DNA of 64,000 nucleotides from Leucocoprinus leucothites (Eukaryota > Basidiomycota > Agaricomycetes > Agaricales > Agaricaceae). A model generated the notes under the pieces. That model saw nothing but the letters and a program-made list of their open reading frames with translations, had not been told where the DNA came from and did no database searches. Positions 33,245 through 43,594 of this stretch are shown here, piece after piece. The stretch's first letter is position 1; each line of letters opens with the position of its first letter. The translations under genes and the position numbers were made by a program. Where the stretch lies: positions 2,604,001 to 2,668,000 of the forward strand of contig JAACJO010000001.1 of NCBI GenBank assembly GCA_013368445.1. The letters run 5' to 3'.

Positions 33245-35552
33245 TTTTTTTTTTTTTTTTTTTTTTAAATCAACGCGACCCCGGAGGGGTCGCAAATTTA
33301 TAACGCGGTGCGCGATAGCAGTCCGCGCCCAACTACTACGACATGCAGAAAGTACCGCTACCAACTACACATCTACATAGCTAGGTATACATATACGAGT
33401 CCGAAGTCCGCTTAGTACAAACGATATCTTCACGCAGTGGTACATAGTTCGAAATGAAAGCATACTACAATACAAGTCGGGCTGTTCTGATTTACCGGCG
33501 GATGGTAAGTGCACGGCATGGACCTCGATGACCCACTGCGCACAGCGCGGGGGCGGACAATGCGACCTGCAGGGAAGAGAACCCTACAGACGCGACCGAG
33601 CGGCATCGCGGCGATGGTTTTCAAGCCAAAGCCGGTCAAACCGGTGTCGCCAGAATGGGCACTTGTGATCGTCAGCTGCATGCGACTTGGCGCAGTTGAC
33701 GCACTTGATGTGAGGACAGGGATCCTCGGCGGCGGTGGGCGGGATAGGGGGATTGGCTTTCGGACTCCCCTTACAACAGCTCGAGTGGGAGCGGTGGTTC
33801 TCAGTACGATGAGGACCGCCGCAGGCGGCGCATCGCAACGCACGGGCGCGGCACGATGAGGTAGAGTGACCCCAGCGCCAGCAACGCTGACACTGAGGAC
33901 TGCCTGGGTGAGTGCGCAGCCCGTATTACGGACTGAACACCCTCGAAGTGGAGGTACTTGCCCAGGAGCTTCTTGGCGCTCGCTCCTGATTGAGAGTCCC
34001 AGAGGTCGAACCAGACGGTGGCAGTGTCGGCTCTGGTGGAGTTGCGCATGATGCGCACGGAAGAAACATCTGTGAAAATGTCCTTGAAGGCGGACAGTCG
34101 CATGCGGTCGGTCACATGATTCGGTGTGATGCGGACACCGTTCATGAAGTAAGGGACATTGAGGACCTTAAGGTAGGACCTCGACCTGGGGCGGCGCGTC
34201 TTGATCGCAAAGGGGGCGGTGAAGACAGAGGGGATGGAGGACTCAATGACGTCACAATCGGCGTCAGAGGGAACGGAGGAGGTGTGCAGCGCGATAGTGC
34301 TGTACGCCTTGGTGATGTTCTCCACACGCAAGATCGACTTGGCGCGGGAGAGGGAGTCGTTGAGGAGGCGCATGGCCTTGTGATGGAGATAAGTGACCTC
34401 ATCGGCACTGCCGACGAAGTCGAGGAAGAGTTGGCGGCGGGTGGGGCCTGCGGTTGTCATGCGCGGCTTCCGAGTGGCGGGAGCGGCGGCTTGGGCGGCC
34501 TGATGCATAGCGGTGATGCGATCAGGGTCGAGATCGGGGTGGGATTGCGCCAACTTAATGAGTGACGCAACTCCGGCGGGACAGGCCGCCTCGGCGAAGG
34601 ACTTCTTGACCGAGGTGGGAGGAGGGGGCGCTTTGGTGGGCGCTCGCTGAGCTTGGCCATCAGACCTAACCCTAGCTTGGGGGGGGCCACTAGCGCACGC
34701 TTTAACAGGTGCTTGCTTGGGCGGTAAGGTGGGACGGGCCGGGGCAGGCCAACGATCCGAGGGAGTCTGTTTGGGCGCTTTGGGAGAGCCCATGTCAATG
34801 TCACGTGGTTCCGCTTTGTCAGCGGATCCATGGATCGCCTCATGGGCGACGCGCGTATGTTTAGGGTAGGCCCCCTCAATTCTGGTGGCACAGTCCCGAA
34901 TGAAATCTGCAAATGTGGCCCATCCCTGGGCCCGCATTCGCTCGCTGGTGAGGGCCGTGTCACCTTGGCCCCGGTTGAAAACTTCCGCGACCAGTCCAAC
35001 AAGAGTCGGGACAATCATGGCGATGGTGGCCTCTGGAAGAGGGCCTGGGGGAACGTTCCCAACGAAGCGGGAGAAGAAACGAATCCCAGCAAGAGCCCGG
35101 GTCTCAACAGACTCCTCAGTTGACCCGGAGGAGATAGCGGACGGCGGTGCTGGGGGGGGGAGGTCCTTTACAGGGTAGAACGTCTGTCCGCCCGTGGTGA
35201 AGGGTTTCGGGGACGGCGACGGAACGTCAGCCGCGGGAGCGACCACCGACCACGATGGAACGTCAGCGGCAGGCAGGGAAGAGGGTCCAGGCGACGAAAC
35301 GTCAGCCTGGGGAGGTCCGAAGAACCCGCGAACATTGCGGGGGTCGTCGTAGGGGTCGAGATGTTCGTCCTCGGACATCTCGGCGATGTTGAGCTTGTCG
35401 TCGGAAGCGTTGACGGACTCAGTGGAGCGAGGCGGTGGCCGGTTGGCTTTAGACTTTCGTTTACCCATGTAAAACAGGTAGAATACGATGTAAAACTAGA
35501 CGTCTAATCAAACACCAACTTTCGATGGTGGTGGTAAGAGGTCAAGGAGGGA
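33245..35552 (-). mobile_element. beta4: full-length ORF1-only retroposon, 2308 bp
   Basis: Minus-strand beta element inserted in Ty3 integrase, bounded by a perfect 19-bp duplication. It has a poly-A (poly-T 33245-33267), the hairpin tail (GCGACCCC / GGGGTCGC), a 3' UTR of about 300 bp, one ORF, a leader and the 5' terminus. There is no ORF2 and no sign that one was lost from within. It is the clearest evidence that the family exists as a full-length unit without reverse transcriptase. Confidence 0.97.
33587..35468 (-). pseudogene. beta4 ORF1 (gag-like), single frameshift
   Basis: The ATG at 35468 starts MGKRKSKANRPPPRSTES. The frame is open for 555 codons: acidic NIAEMSEDEHLDPYDDP, Pro/Ser-rich part, a type IV central segment (TRALAGIRFFSRFVGNVPPG ... 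CATRIEGAYPKHTRVAH), HGSADKAEPRDIDMG, the common SLIKLAQSHPDLDPDRI helix, QLFLDFVGSADEVTYLHH, SRSYLKVLNVPYF and VWFDLWDSQSGASAKKLLG. A 2-nt loss near 33918 (RAAHSPRQ for RAARAHPGSPQ) shifts frame just before the knuckles. The knuckles themselves, CQRCW..., CAACGGPHRTENH and CVNCAKSHAADDHKC, remain readable to the stop near 33587. Confidence 0.9.
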
Positions 35553-35571
35553 ACGTGATCATGTTTGTATT

Positions 35572-36936
35572 GTAGAACTCTGAGTCAAAGATTGTTGACG
35601 TCGGGTACATAGATCCTGTTGTCGAGCTGAAGGAAACCAGCGGAATCAACTGACCAGTGGCCTTCGGGATGAGTGATGTGAGCGGATGCAATCGGGTCTT
35701 GAGGAAGCGAAGTAAGGATATCAGAATGAAGTTTCTCGAGATCTAGTATGGTGGCAGCACGAAGGGAAGGAGTTGAAAAATAAGTAGCTCGAACTGAAGC
35801 CAATAACTGTTCATGTGAAAATACAGGACGGAAATTATGAGGATTGACCGAAGTGTAGCCATTATTCCCCCCTTTAGGGTAGACGTCCCATCATCTAGTG
35901 AGAGCGTCAGGCTTGGTTCCGAGTCGGCCGGGTCAGAAACAGATGATGAGGTTGAACTGTGATATGAACTCAGACCAACGAGCCTGTCGATGAGTTAGGA
36001 TCTTCGTAGTGCAGAAGTATTCCAGATTCTTGTGATCGGTAACAACGTCAATAGGGAGTGGGGCTCCTTCAAGGTAATGTCGCCAGGTGCGAAAAGCCTC
36101 GAAGATAGCAAGGAGCTCTTTGTCGTGAGTGTCATAGTTTAACTCGGCCGTGCTGAAGGTGCGGGAATGGAACGCAATCGGGTGAACTTCATTGTTGTCC
36201 GCGACAATGGAAAGGATGGCAGCAAGTGCATAATTGGAAGCATCAGTCTCAATGATGATCTGGGTGTCAGGTATCCAGTGAGTGAGTATAGGAGCAGTGG
36301 TGAACGCTTCTTTGAGGGAGTTAAAGGCTTTGCGACACTGTTCGTCGAAATTCCACTTAGATGCTTTTTGGGTGAGGCGCATAAGCGGGATGACGATATC
36401 GGAATAGTTGTAAATGAAGCATCGATAGAAATTGGCGAAACCGAGAAAAGACTGGATGTCTTTGACTTTCTTCGGTTCAGGCCACTCCTGGATGATTTTG
36501 ATTTTGTCTTCTGACATTCTGAGACCAGCTGGTGAAAGGATATACCTGAGATATTCAACAGAATTGGAATGGAACTTGCATTTTTCCACTTTAGCATATA
36601 GGCCATGCTTGCGGAGCCGCTTGAGGATGTCTCGAACTTGTTTCTTGTGTGTGTTGAGGTCGTCAGAGTAGATGAGGATGTCGTCGAGATAGACTGTGAC
36701 GCAGACATCGAGGAGGTCGGAAAAGATGTCGTTCATGAACCGCTGGAAAGCTGCGGGTGCGTTGGTGAGTCCGAAAGGCATAACCAGCCATTCAAAGGAT
36801 CCATAGCGGGTCCTGAAAGCTGTTTTCCATTTGTCTCCTTCAGCAATCCAAACGAGGTGGTAAGCGTGTCGAAGGTCTATCTTGGTGTAGATGCAGGCTT
36901 TGTGAGGAGAGTCGAGTAGGTCAGAAATGAGCGGGA
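35572..36936 (-). pseudogene. Ty3 reverse transcriptase (C-terminal part), RNase H and linker
   Basis: Resumes after alpha5 with ACIYTKIDLRHAYHLV, MPFGLTNAPAAFQRFMND and the catalytic VYLDDILIYSDD. Then comes the thumb/connection (LGFANFYRCFI), RNase H (IIETDASNYALAAIL, HDKELLAIFEAF, VVTDHKNLEYF) and the linker to integrase (KPDALTR*WDVYPKGGNN). The frame is open for 282 codons to 35933, where FRPGR has become F*PGR; a second TGA sits in LTR*WD. Both are CGA to TGA. A frameshift occurs near 35585. Role: cDNA synthesis in virus-like particles. Confidence 0.94.
35861..35879 (-). other. Internal polypurine tract-like sequence in Ty3 pol
   Basis: The minus strand reads CCCTAAAGGGGGGAATAAT, almost the same as the terminal tract at 30265-30280 (CCCTAAGGGGGGAATAC). 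It sits between RNase H and integrase, where Ty1 and lentiviruses carry a central tract. It also encodes the conserved YPKGGNN residues, so the match may be partly a coding constraint. Confidence 0.5.
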
Positions 36937-36955
36937 GCGGGTAGCAATCCTTCTT
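36937..36955. repeat. Target-site duplication of alpha5 (left copy)
   Basis: GCGGGTAGCAATCCTTCTT, 19 bp, repeated exactly at 39274-39292 in the Ty3 RT coding region. Confidence 0.95.
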
Positions 36956-39273
36956 TTTTTTTTTTTTTTTTTTTTTAAATCAAGTGCGACCCCGGAGGGG
37001 TCGCCAATTTATAACGTGGTGCGCGATAGCAGTCCGCGCCCGACTATCTACTACAGGGAACCGATACTGCTACCGACTACACAAGAGTAAACAACCGGGA
37101 ATATATAAGAGTCCTGTCCGAGACAATACACGAATCGACAGCAGAAGGGGGCTAGGCATGTAATGAAATACAAAGAAATGAAACATATACCGATATCACT
37201 GCATCTGGTGGCAGGCCTTGTGGTTGGTGAGAGCCCATCCGGCGACCAGCGATGGATGGGGGATGATGTGTTGACACTAGGAAGCTCCCCCTAGGCCCGG
37301 GGCCGACTAGCAAAACCAGAATGACTTTGCAGCCAATCCCGATCAAACCGGTGGCACCAGAACGCGCACTTGCGGTCAGTAGCAGCATGTTCCTTGCCGC
37401 AATTGACGCACTTGATATGGGGACAGGGTTCCCCAGCGGGTGTGGGCTGAATGGGGGGGTTTGCCTTCGGCGATCCCTTACAGCAGGAGGAGGTGGTGCG
37501 GTGATTCTCGGACCGATGTGGCCCACCGCATTGTGAACACCTGAGCGCACGGTTGCGACAGGTGGTGGTAGTGTGGCCCCAACGCCAGCATCGTTGACAC
37601 TGGGGGGTCCCGGGGTGAGCGCGCGCGGCCTTGATCATGGACTGCACGCCGTCGAAGTTGAGGTATTTGCCGACCAGGCACTTAGCGTTAGCGCCAGACT
37701 GAGAATCCCAAAGGTCGACCCAGACGGTGGTGGTGTCGGCTTTGGTGGAGTTGTGCATGATGCGCACGGAGGATACGTTAGCGAATGTCTCCTTGAAGGG
37801 AGACAGACGCATACGGTTGGTGACGTGTTGCAGAGTGGTGCAGATGCCACTCGTGTAGTAAGGGACGTCCAGGATCTTGAGGTAAGACCTGGACCTGGGG
37901 CGCTTGGTCTTCAGCTCAAATGGGGCAGTGAAGGCTGAAGAGAGGGAGGATTCGATCACCAATGCATCGGCATCAGTGGCGACGGAATTGGTATACAATG
38001 ATATGGTGTCGTACACCCGAGCGATGTTCTCGACGCGAAGTGAGCTCTTCGCGCAAGTGAGGGAGCCGTTAAGAAGGCGCATGGCCTTGTGGTGGAGATA
38101 GGTGATGTCACTGGCACTGCCAGTGAAATCGAGGAAGAGTTGGCGTCGGGTGGGGCCTGACGTGGTCATGTGGGGCTTCTTCGCAGAAGGCGCATCAGCG
38201 AGGGCGGCCTGATGCATTGTGGCGACACGATCAGGCTCGAGAGTGGGGTGGGACTGGGCTAGCTTAATGAGCGCTGCCACAGACGCCGGGGTACGGGCTA
38301 CCTCAGCGAACAACTTCTTAGCCGCCGAGGGAGGGATGGGCGCTCGCCGGGCTTGGCCATCAGACCTAACCTTAGGAGCGGGGGGCGCTTGAGTGGGCAC
38401 TTTGCCACTAGCGCGGGCCTTTGCAGGCGCCGGCTTGGGCGGTAGGGAGGGATGGGCCAGGGCGGGCCGACGATCTGGAGGGGGCAGGGTGGGCGCCTTG
38501 GGGGAACCCATGTCGATGTCACGTGGACCCGCTGAGTCAGCGGATCCATGGGTCGCCTCATGGACGACGCGCGTTGCTTTAGGGCCGGTCTCGGGCAGCC
38601 CACACTTGCGCCCGAGGTCGTACATTACATCCCCGAAATCGGTCAGCCCGCGAGAGCTGAGCGAGTGCGAGGGGCGCCGTCGAGTTCCAGCTCGTTGACG
38701 ATGACAAAGGCCACCTTGGCGAGGCAGGTGACGGCCGCAGAAGCATCCTCCTCTGCGATGGAGGAGTGGGATTCGGCACAGTCCTCTAACCACTTGAGGA
38801 ATGTCCGGAGGCTTGAGAGAGCGCGCTTTGGGGTGAGCTCCTTCTTCTTTCCCTTGGAGGAGGTCACTGATTCGGGCACGGCAGGGGGAGCATCGACAGG
38901 GTAGAAGGTGGTTCCACCGGCTGTGAAGGGTTTGAGTGGCAACAGAACGTCAGCCACTGGAGGAGCAACCGACGGCGACGGAACGTCAGCGGTCAGTTGG
39001 GAGGGGCCAGGCGACAGAACGTCAGCCTGGGGGGAACCGAAGAACCCATGCATGTTGAGTGGGTTGTCGTAGGGGTCGAGGTGGTCGTCTTCGGCCATCT
39101 CGGCGATGTTGAGCTCGTCGTCAGAGACGGCGGACTCGGATTTGAACACAGCAAACTGGTTTGTACTAGCTTTAGACTTGCGCCTACCCATATTACTGTA
39201 GATAGACGATGTAAGAGTGCCTCAGAACAAACACCAACTTTCGATGGTGGTGGTAAGAGGACAAGGAGGGGTC
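36956..39273 (-). mobile_element. alpha5: full-length ORF1-only retroposon, 2318 bp
   Basis: Minus-strand alpha element in the Ty3 RT domain, flanked by a perfect 19-bp duplication. It has poly-A (poly-T 36956-36976), hairpin tail (GCGACCCC / GGGGTCGC at about 36986-37005), 3' UTR of about 290 bp, ORF1, and 5' UTR to 39273. As with beta4, the ends are complete and there is no ORF2, so alpha also exists as a full-length unit lacking RT. Confidence 0.97.
37291..39191 (-). pseudogene. alpha5 ORF1 (gag-like), single frameshift
   Basis: The ATG at 39191 starts [13 protein letters not shown]. The first frame runs to about 38660 with the acidic N-terminus and a type II centre (WLEDCAESHSSIAEEDASAAV). 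A short deletion relative to alpha3 shifts frame there. From about 38690 the second frame is open for over 450 codons to the stop near 37291: LGRKCGLPETGPKATRVVHEATHGS, ALIKLAQSHPTLEPDRV, QLFLDFTGSASDITYLHH, SRSYLKILDVPYYTSG, VWVDLWDSQSGANAKCLVG. All three knuckles are intact (CQRCWRWGHTTTTC, CSQCGGPHRSENH, CVNCGKEHAATDRKC). Apart from this one lesion the ORF looks functional. Confidence 0.92.
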
Positions 39274-39292
39274 GCGGGTAGCAATCCTTCTT

Positions 39293-40003
39293 GGTGATGC
39301 GATTAAGGCCGCGGAAATCGACACAAAGTCGTAATGAACCATCTTTCTTCCGAACGAAGAGAACGGGTGCGCCGTGAGGCGAAGAAGTGGGGTGGATAAA
39401 TCCAATAGATACATGTTCGTCGATAAATTTGCAGAGCGACTCAAGCTTGGATGGAGATAATGAATAGATAGTGCCAATGGGAGGTTGAGCACCTTCTTCA
39501 ATATTGATTTTGAGATCATAGGGGCGATGCGGCGCAAGGCTGTCAGCACGAGCTTTGCTGAACACATCAGCAAATTCATGATATTCATCAGGCACTTTAG
39601 AAAGGTCAATTGACTCGTTGGAAACCCAAGCCGAATTGGCGGAAGCGGAAGGCGAGCTGAGATTGAGGCAGAAGTTTACTGAACCAGGAAGGCGTGAAGC
39701 ACGAATGTATGCAGCAGCGTTGATGATAGAAACGCGAGGAGCTGTTGCAATACCAGGAGTAGACATAGAAGTCCCAGAAGATGGTGAATTCAGAGGAGGA
39801 GTGTCAGCCGTTGGGCTAGGAGCGGGTGACAATGTAGGGACCACTGTGGGAGCGGATGCGATGCGGGCAGAAGGGGTAAGATTATCCTGCAAATGCGATC
39901 GGAAAGATATACTGCTCAAAACCTAGTCAATCAACGGATTGTAGCAGGTGAGCCAGTTGTGTCCAAGTACCACAGAGCAGGAAGAATCAAGCCGAGTGAC
40001 GTA
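39293..40003 (-). pseudogene. Ty3 protease end and RT N-terminal part
   Basis: The minus strand reads VTRLDSSCSVVLGHNWLT (C-terminal protease motif LGHNWL), then [10 protein letters not shown] with a TAG stop. A Pro/Ser-rich linker follows, then the RT entry: [52 protein letters not shown] and [18 protein letters not shown]. It continues at 36936 after alpha5. Tc1 M4 inserted at the TA at 40002-40003 interrupts protease. Confidence 0.92.
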
Positions 40004-41596
40004 CAGTGGCTCAAAAAACTGTCCCAATGTTTTCGCATTTTGGACATATTTGCTAATACCAGGGCAGATATATGGCCTAGCATCCTGAAAATATTCACAC
40101 AGGTACCTTGACATATTGGGCGCATATATTCCCATGATCACATGACCTTGTCCATCAATGAATTAATAATGAATTATCGAAAATATCTACTCATTGGGAC
40201 AGTTTTTTGACCCTCTGTTATCTACCTACTCAATACTTTGTATGACCTCCTCTTGCCCTGATAACTGCCTCAATCCTTCTGGGCATGCTTTCTATCAGCC
40301 TTTGGCACCTTTCTGCTGGAATCTTATTCCACTCCTCTACTAGCCTCTCCCACAATTCAAATACTCCCTTGGGTGGTCTTTCATATGCCTTCAGCTGGTC
40401 CTTCAGGTAGGTCCAGAGGTGTTCAATGGGATTTAGGTCAGGGGATTGTGCAGGCCATGGTAGAACTTGAATGTTGTTGTCCACAAACCATTGTTGTCCC
40501 AGTTTTGAGGTGTGTTTTGGGTCATTATCCTGCTGGAATATCCTCTCCTCCTCCTCCATCTCCAACTTTTCAAAGCTTTCCACCACCCCATTGTCCAAAA
40601 TCTCGCAGTATTGCACTGCATCCATATTCCCTTGAACCTCTATCAGCTTTCCTACCCCATTCCACCCCATACACCCCCACACCATCATGTTACCACCTCC
40701 TCCATGTTTGACAGTAGGGAGAGTGGTCCTATCTGACAGTGGTTCCCCCCTCTCCTTCCAGGTATACACCTTTCCATCTGACCCAATCCTGTTGATCTTT
40801 GTTTCATCTGTCCACAACACCCTCTTCCAGTCCTCCACTGTCCAATTCCTATGTTCATGTGCAAAGTCAAGGCGTTCCTCACGATGTTGCTTTTTGAGTA
40901 GAGGTCGTTTGATCTTGGTTACAGAGCAAAATCCATTATCCTGAAGGGTATTTCTGACAGTTTGGGGTGTGACAGGGTCAGACAGAGTAGAGTTAATGAA
41001 AGTTGTAGTCTGGACAGCATTGTCTAGCTTTCCAGAGGTTATTTGGTGAATTATTGCTTTTTTATCACGAGGAGAAAGCTTGGAAGGATGTCCTCCCTTG
41101 TTGTTTTCCTTGTCCCCATCAACTTCTTTCTTGATCCTCCCAACAGTAGACTTTCCTAGACCAGTTTTATGTTCAATCTGGCGCAAGAAATAGCCATCTT
41201 TGAGAAGAGAAGTGACTTGGGAGTATTGGGTAGAGGAGATAGCTTTCATGATGTACTGGCAGGAAGAAAGACAGTTGTAGCCATCTCAACATGTCAACCA
41301 AGGTCACATGATCTTGTTTATTACTCCCATGCCTGCCCTGATGCTCCCCTGGCATGTTACAAGGTAGATACTGGGAGGCTGACAGGGGGTCAAAAAACTG
41401 TCCCAATGAGTAGATATTTTTGATAATTCATTATTAATTCATTGATGGACAAGGTCATGTGATCATGGGAATATATGCGCCCAATATGTCAAGGTACCTG
41501 TGTGAATATTTTCAGGATGCTAGGCCATATATCTGCCCTGGTATTAGCAAATATGTCCAAAATGCGAAAACATTGGGACACTTTTTTGAGCCACTG
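40004..41596 (-). mobile_element. Tc1 copy M4, full length 1593 bp, intact
   Basis: Complete element with TA duplication (40002-40003, 41597-41598) in Ty3 protease. Terminal inverted repeats are about 215 bp and begin CAGTGGCTCAAAAAACTG. Each end also holds an inner inverted copy of the same motif (for example the complement at about 40195-40212). The one visible end change is a single base in the right outer repeat (CACTTTTTTGAG at 41580). It carries the only unbroken transposase in the window and may be the source of trans-mobilisation. Confidence 0.96.
40230..41249 (-). CDS. Tc1-family transposase, DD34E, intact
   Basis: A 339-codon frame from the ATG at 41249 to the TGA at 40230-40232, the usual Tc1 length. 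Residues 1-45 form a helix-turn-helix (STQYSQVTSLLKDGYFLRQ, then GLGKSTVGRIKK). A GRPR-like hook is GGHPSKLSPRD (52-62) and a second helix-turn-helix spans about 62-110. The catalytic residues are D148 (VLWTDETKIN), D241 (FQQDNDPKHTS) and E276 (SPDLNPIEHLW), with 34 residues between the last two, which defines Tc1 rather than mariner. The glycine-rich HGGGGNMMVWGCM box is present. It cuts at the terminal repeats and inserts at TA in the nucleus. M2, M3 and M5 have stops at codons 8 and 115 where this copy has Gln and Arg. Confidence 0.96.
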   Translation of the reverse strand: MKAISSTQYSQVTSLLKDGYFLRQIEHKTGLGKSTVGRIKKEVDGDKENNKGGHPSKLSPRDKKAIIHQITSGKLDNAVQTTTFINSTLSDPVTPQTVRNTLQDNGFCSVTKIKRPLLKKQHREERLDFAHEHRNWTVEDWKRVLWTDETKINRIGSDGKVYTWKERGEPLSDRTTLPTVKHGGGGNMMVWGCMGWNGVGKLIEVQGNMDAVQYCEILDNGVVESFEKLEMEEEERIFQQDNDPKHTSKLGQQWFVDNNIQVLPWPAQSPDLNPIEHLWTYLKDQLKAYERPPKGVFELWERLVEEWNKIPAERCQRLIESMPRRIEAVIRARGGHTKY

Positions 41597-41598
41597 TA

Positions 41599-42019
41599 GA
41601 AGTCGATAGTCATAGATTCACCAGTAGAGAATGTAACAGGCAGATTCACAAGTTCAGTAATGTAACTATTCAACGATCTGTCAAATAGGCAAAGCTTGAT
41701 AGGAGGTAAGGGTGAAGTCGGAAGAGAGTGAGTGTGGACGAAATCAGAATCTATGAAGCAATGAGTCGAGCCAGAATCAACGAGAGCACAAAACGGTATC
41801 TGTTGGATATTATCGGATGAGCAAATGAGAGAAGAAGTGAGGGAAGCGATAAGAGAATTTGGGTCAGAAAGAGCGGACGCATTGAGGCAGAGGAGACTCT
41901 TTGGTGCACAGATGAGCTCAATGCGACCCCCAGTCTGTGCAGAGTCCTGAGGGTCGCCCTCTATTTTTCTGGACTCTTTTCAGAGTCCTTGGACAGAGCT
42001 GCTTTGACTTTGCGGATCT
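41599..42019 (-). pseudogene. Ty3 aspartic protease region
   Basis: Reads on the minus strand from the end of gag into the retropepsin active site IPFCALVDSGSTHCFID (D-S-G at about 41765), then HSLPTSPLPPIKLCLFD and NLPVTFSTGESMTIDFY, joining VTRLDSS across Tc1 M4. Stops occur between gag and protease. Role: maturation of Gag-Pol. Confidence 0.88.
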
Positions 42020-43547
42020 TGGCCCGATTTTGTTTCTTGTGGCAATTCTCGACCTTGTGGCCTTTGCCACCGCAGAATAGACAGAGATCTTCGTCAAGGC
42101 ATCATTTCCGCTCCTTGGGTGTCAGTTTGCCATTTTGGCCAAGTTTGCTTGAGAGGTCGAATTTCGGCGTAGGGCATTGGGTACTGGATGTGGATGGAGC
42201 GGGGGTGTTGGATTTGGTTGATGGAGCCTGCGACTGATTGCGGTTGTTGTTGTTGTTGCTGTTACTGTTGTTGCCTCGATTATTGTTGTTATTGTTGCCA
42301 GGTTGAGACTGGCTGCGTGGTGGATTCGGATTGGAAGTATTGGAGGTCGAGGGCTTGTTGGGCTGCTTCCGACTGAGAGAATCGGCAGCATCCTTTTCTG
42401 CAGTGCGGGCACGAATACGTTCACAGTCACGCTCCCAGTAGCGTCCGTCATAAACGATGGCCAAGCAATGCATTTCCTTGAAAGTAGTGGGTTTACCCTG
42501 CTCACGGGTACTGAGAGGGTCTTGGATGTGGTTCGGAAGTCCCTTGTAGTAACGATGGCAGAGGACCTCGTTGTTCCAACCGAGTTGGGAGGCGTGTTTG
42601 AGGAACTCTACATTGTAGGTAGCAATCTTGTCACCCGGTTTCATGCGAAGGGTATCGAGCATCTCGGCTGCTTCTCCCTTTGGGTTGGCAATGCCAAAAT
42701 GTGTACGGAGCTCGTGGACAAATGCACTCCAATCGTCGAACCAGTCATGGAAGACACCCTGTTCTTCCTGAGTGAGGCTGACCTCGAACCAGTCAAGTGC
42801 GACACTGGTGAGGTAGGTCATAGCGAAGTCGACTTTCTGATTGTCATGCTGGAACTGAGTGGGATTGGCACGGAAATATAGACAGCATTGGATTAGGAAA
42901 GTGTTGAGTTTTTCGGGGTCAGAGCCGCTAAAAGTGTCTGGGAGGTGAGCCTTATTGGTGCGAGTCTGGTTGGCTTGTGCAGCCGCTTGGTGATCAAGAT
43001 TGTCAGTGAGCCTACCCAAGGCATCGGCTAGACAATCATTGTTGGGATTCTGTCGGAGAGCTCGGGGATGAGGTACCCGTCGAGGAGGAAAAGGCTCATC
43101 GTTGGAGGAGTGGGAAGGATATTCAGGATCATTGTTGTCGGGGTCACCAGGACCACCAGGGGAGCCGTTATAGATGGGTTCATCGTCTTCATCATCGCCG
43201 TTGTGGCCCATAGATTGATTATCGGCATAGTCTGGACCATCAGAGTCACCCGGTTCCGAGGGATCAGATGGATCTCTGTCAGATGGCAGACCGCCAGGTG
43301 GGGCAGGAGTTCTGGGAGAACGGATATCTCAAAAACGACGAGGAGGTGGTGGAGGAGAACTAGCAGATCGAGGAGTTTCTGGGAGATTGGGATTAAGATG
43401 ACGTGAACGGCGAGCGTGGATACTGATACAAGAATTATCATCAGTCAGACGAGAAGAGCTTGGGACAGGTGGAGGAGTGTGAGAGCGTTTCCGCTCTGGT
43501 TGTGCAACGGTGGAGGTCTTGCCCTTGATAGTACGGGTGTTGACCAT
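42020..43547 (-). pseudogene. Ty3 gag polyprotein
   Basis: The ATG at 43547 starts MVNTRTIKGKTSTVAQPERK. A TGA near 43327 (PRRF*DIRS, from CGA) is followed by an acidic linker and then the capsid region LPDTFSGSDPEKLNTFLIQC, FAMTYLTSVALDWFE, WSAFVHELRTHFG, MKPGDKIATYNVEFLKHAS, open to 42102. A run rich in asparagine (NNNNNNRGNNSNSNNNNN) and Ser/Pro follows. A second TGA (ERK*CLDED) precedes one CCHC knuckle CLFCGGKGHKVENC at about 42040-42085. Two lesions, both CGA to TGA. Confidence 0.93.
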
Positions 43548-43581
43548 GATGACAGAAGTGCGAGTGCGACAGTAGAATCTG

Positions 43582-43592
43582 AGTCTGATAAT
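43582..43592 (-). other. Ty3 primer-binding site, self-priming type
   Basis: Two bases inside the 5' LTR the minus strand reads ATTATCAGACT. It is exactly complementary, 11 of 11, to AGTCTGATAAT in the LTR at 43815-43825. Tf1 and sushi elements prime reverse transcription by folding the RNA 5' end onto such a site, also placed two bases after the LTR. No tRNA complement was recognised. Confidence 0.8.
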
Positions 43593-43594
43593 AC

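Noticed and set aside
33240..35552. Beta4 ORF1 as a domesticated host zinc-knuckle gene
   Set aside because: Exact TSD, poly-A and position inside integrase show a mobile copy.
40685..41406. Many open frames antisense to transposase and ORF1 (for example 40373-40711, 41169-41423 on the plus strand)
   Set aside because: They repeat in every Tc1 or alpha/beta copy as mirror frames of the real gene or of the long terminal repeat, and have no independent start context or motif.
42240..42300. GTT/GTTGTT microsatellite as a separate repeat locus
   Set aside because: It encodes the asparagine-rich part of Ty3 gag on the minus strand and needs no other explanation.
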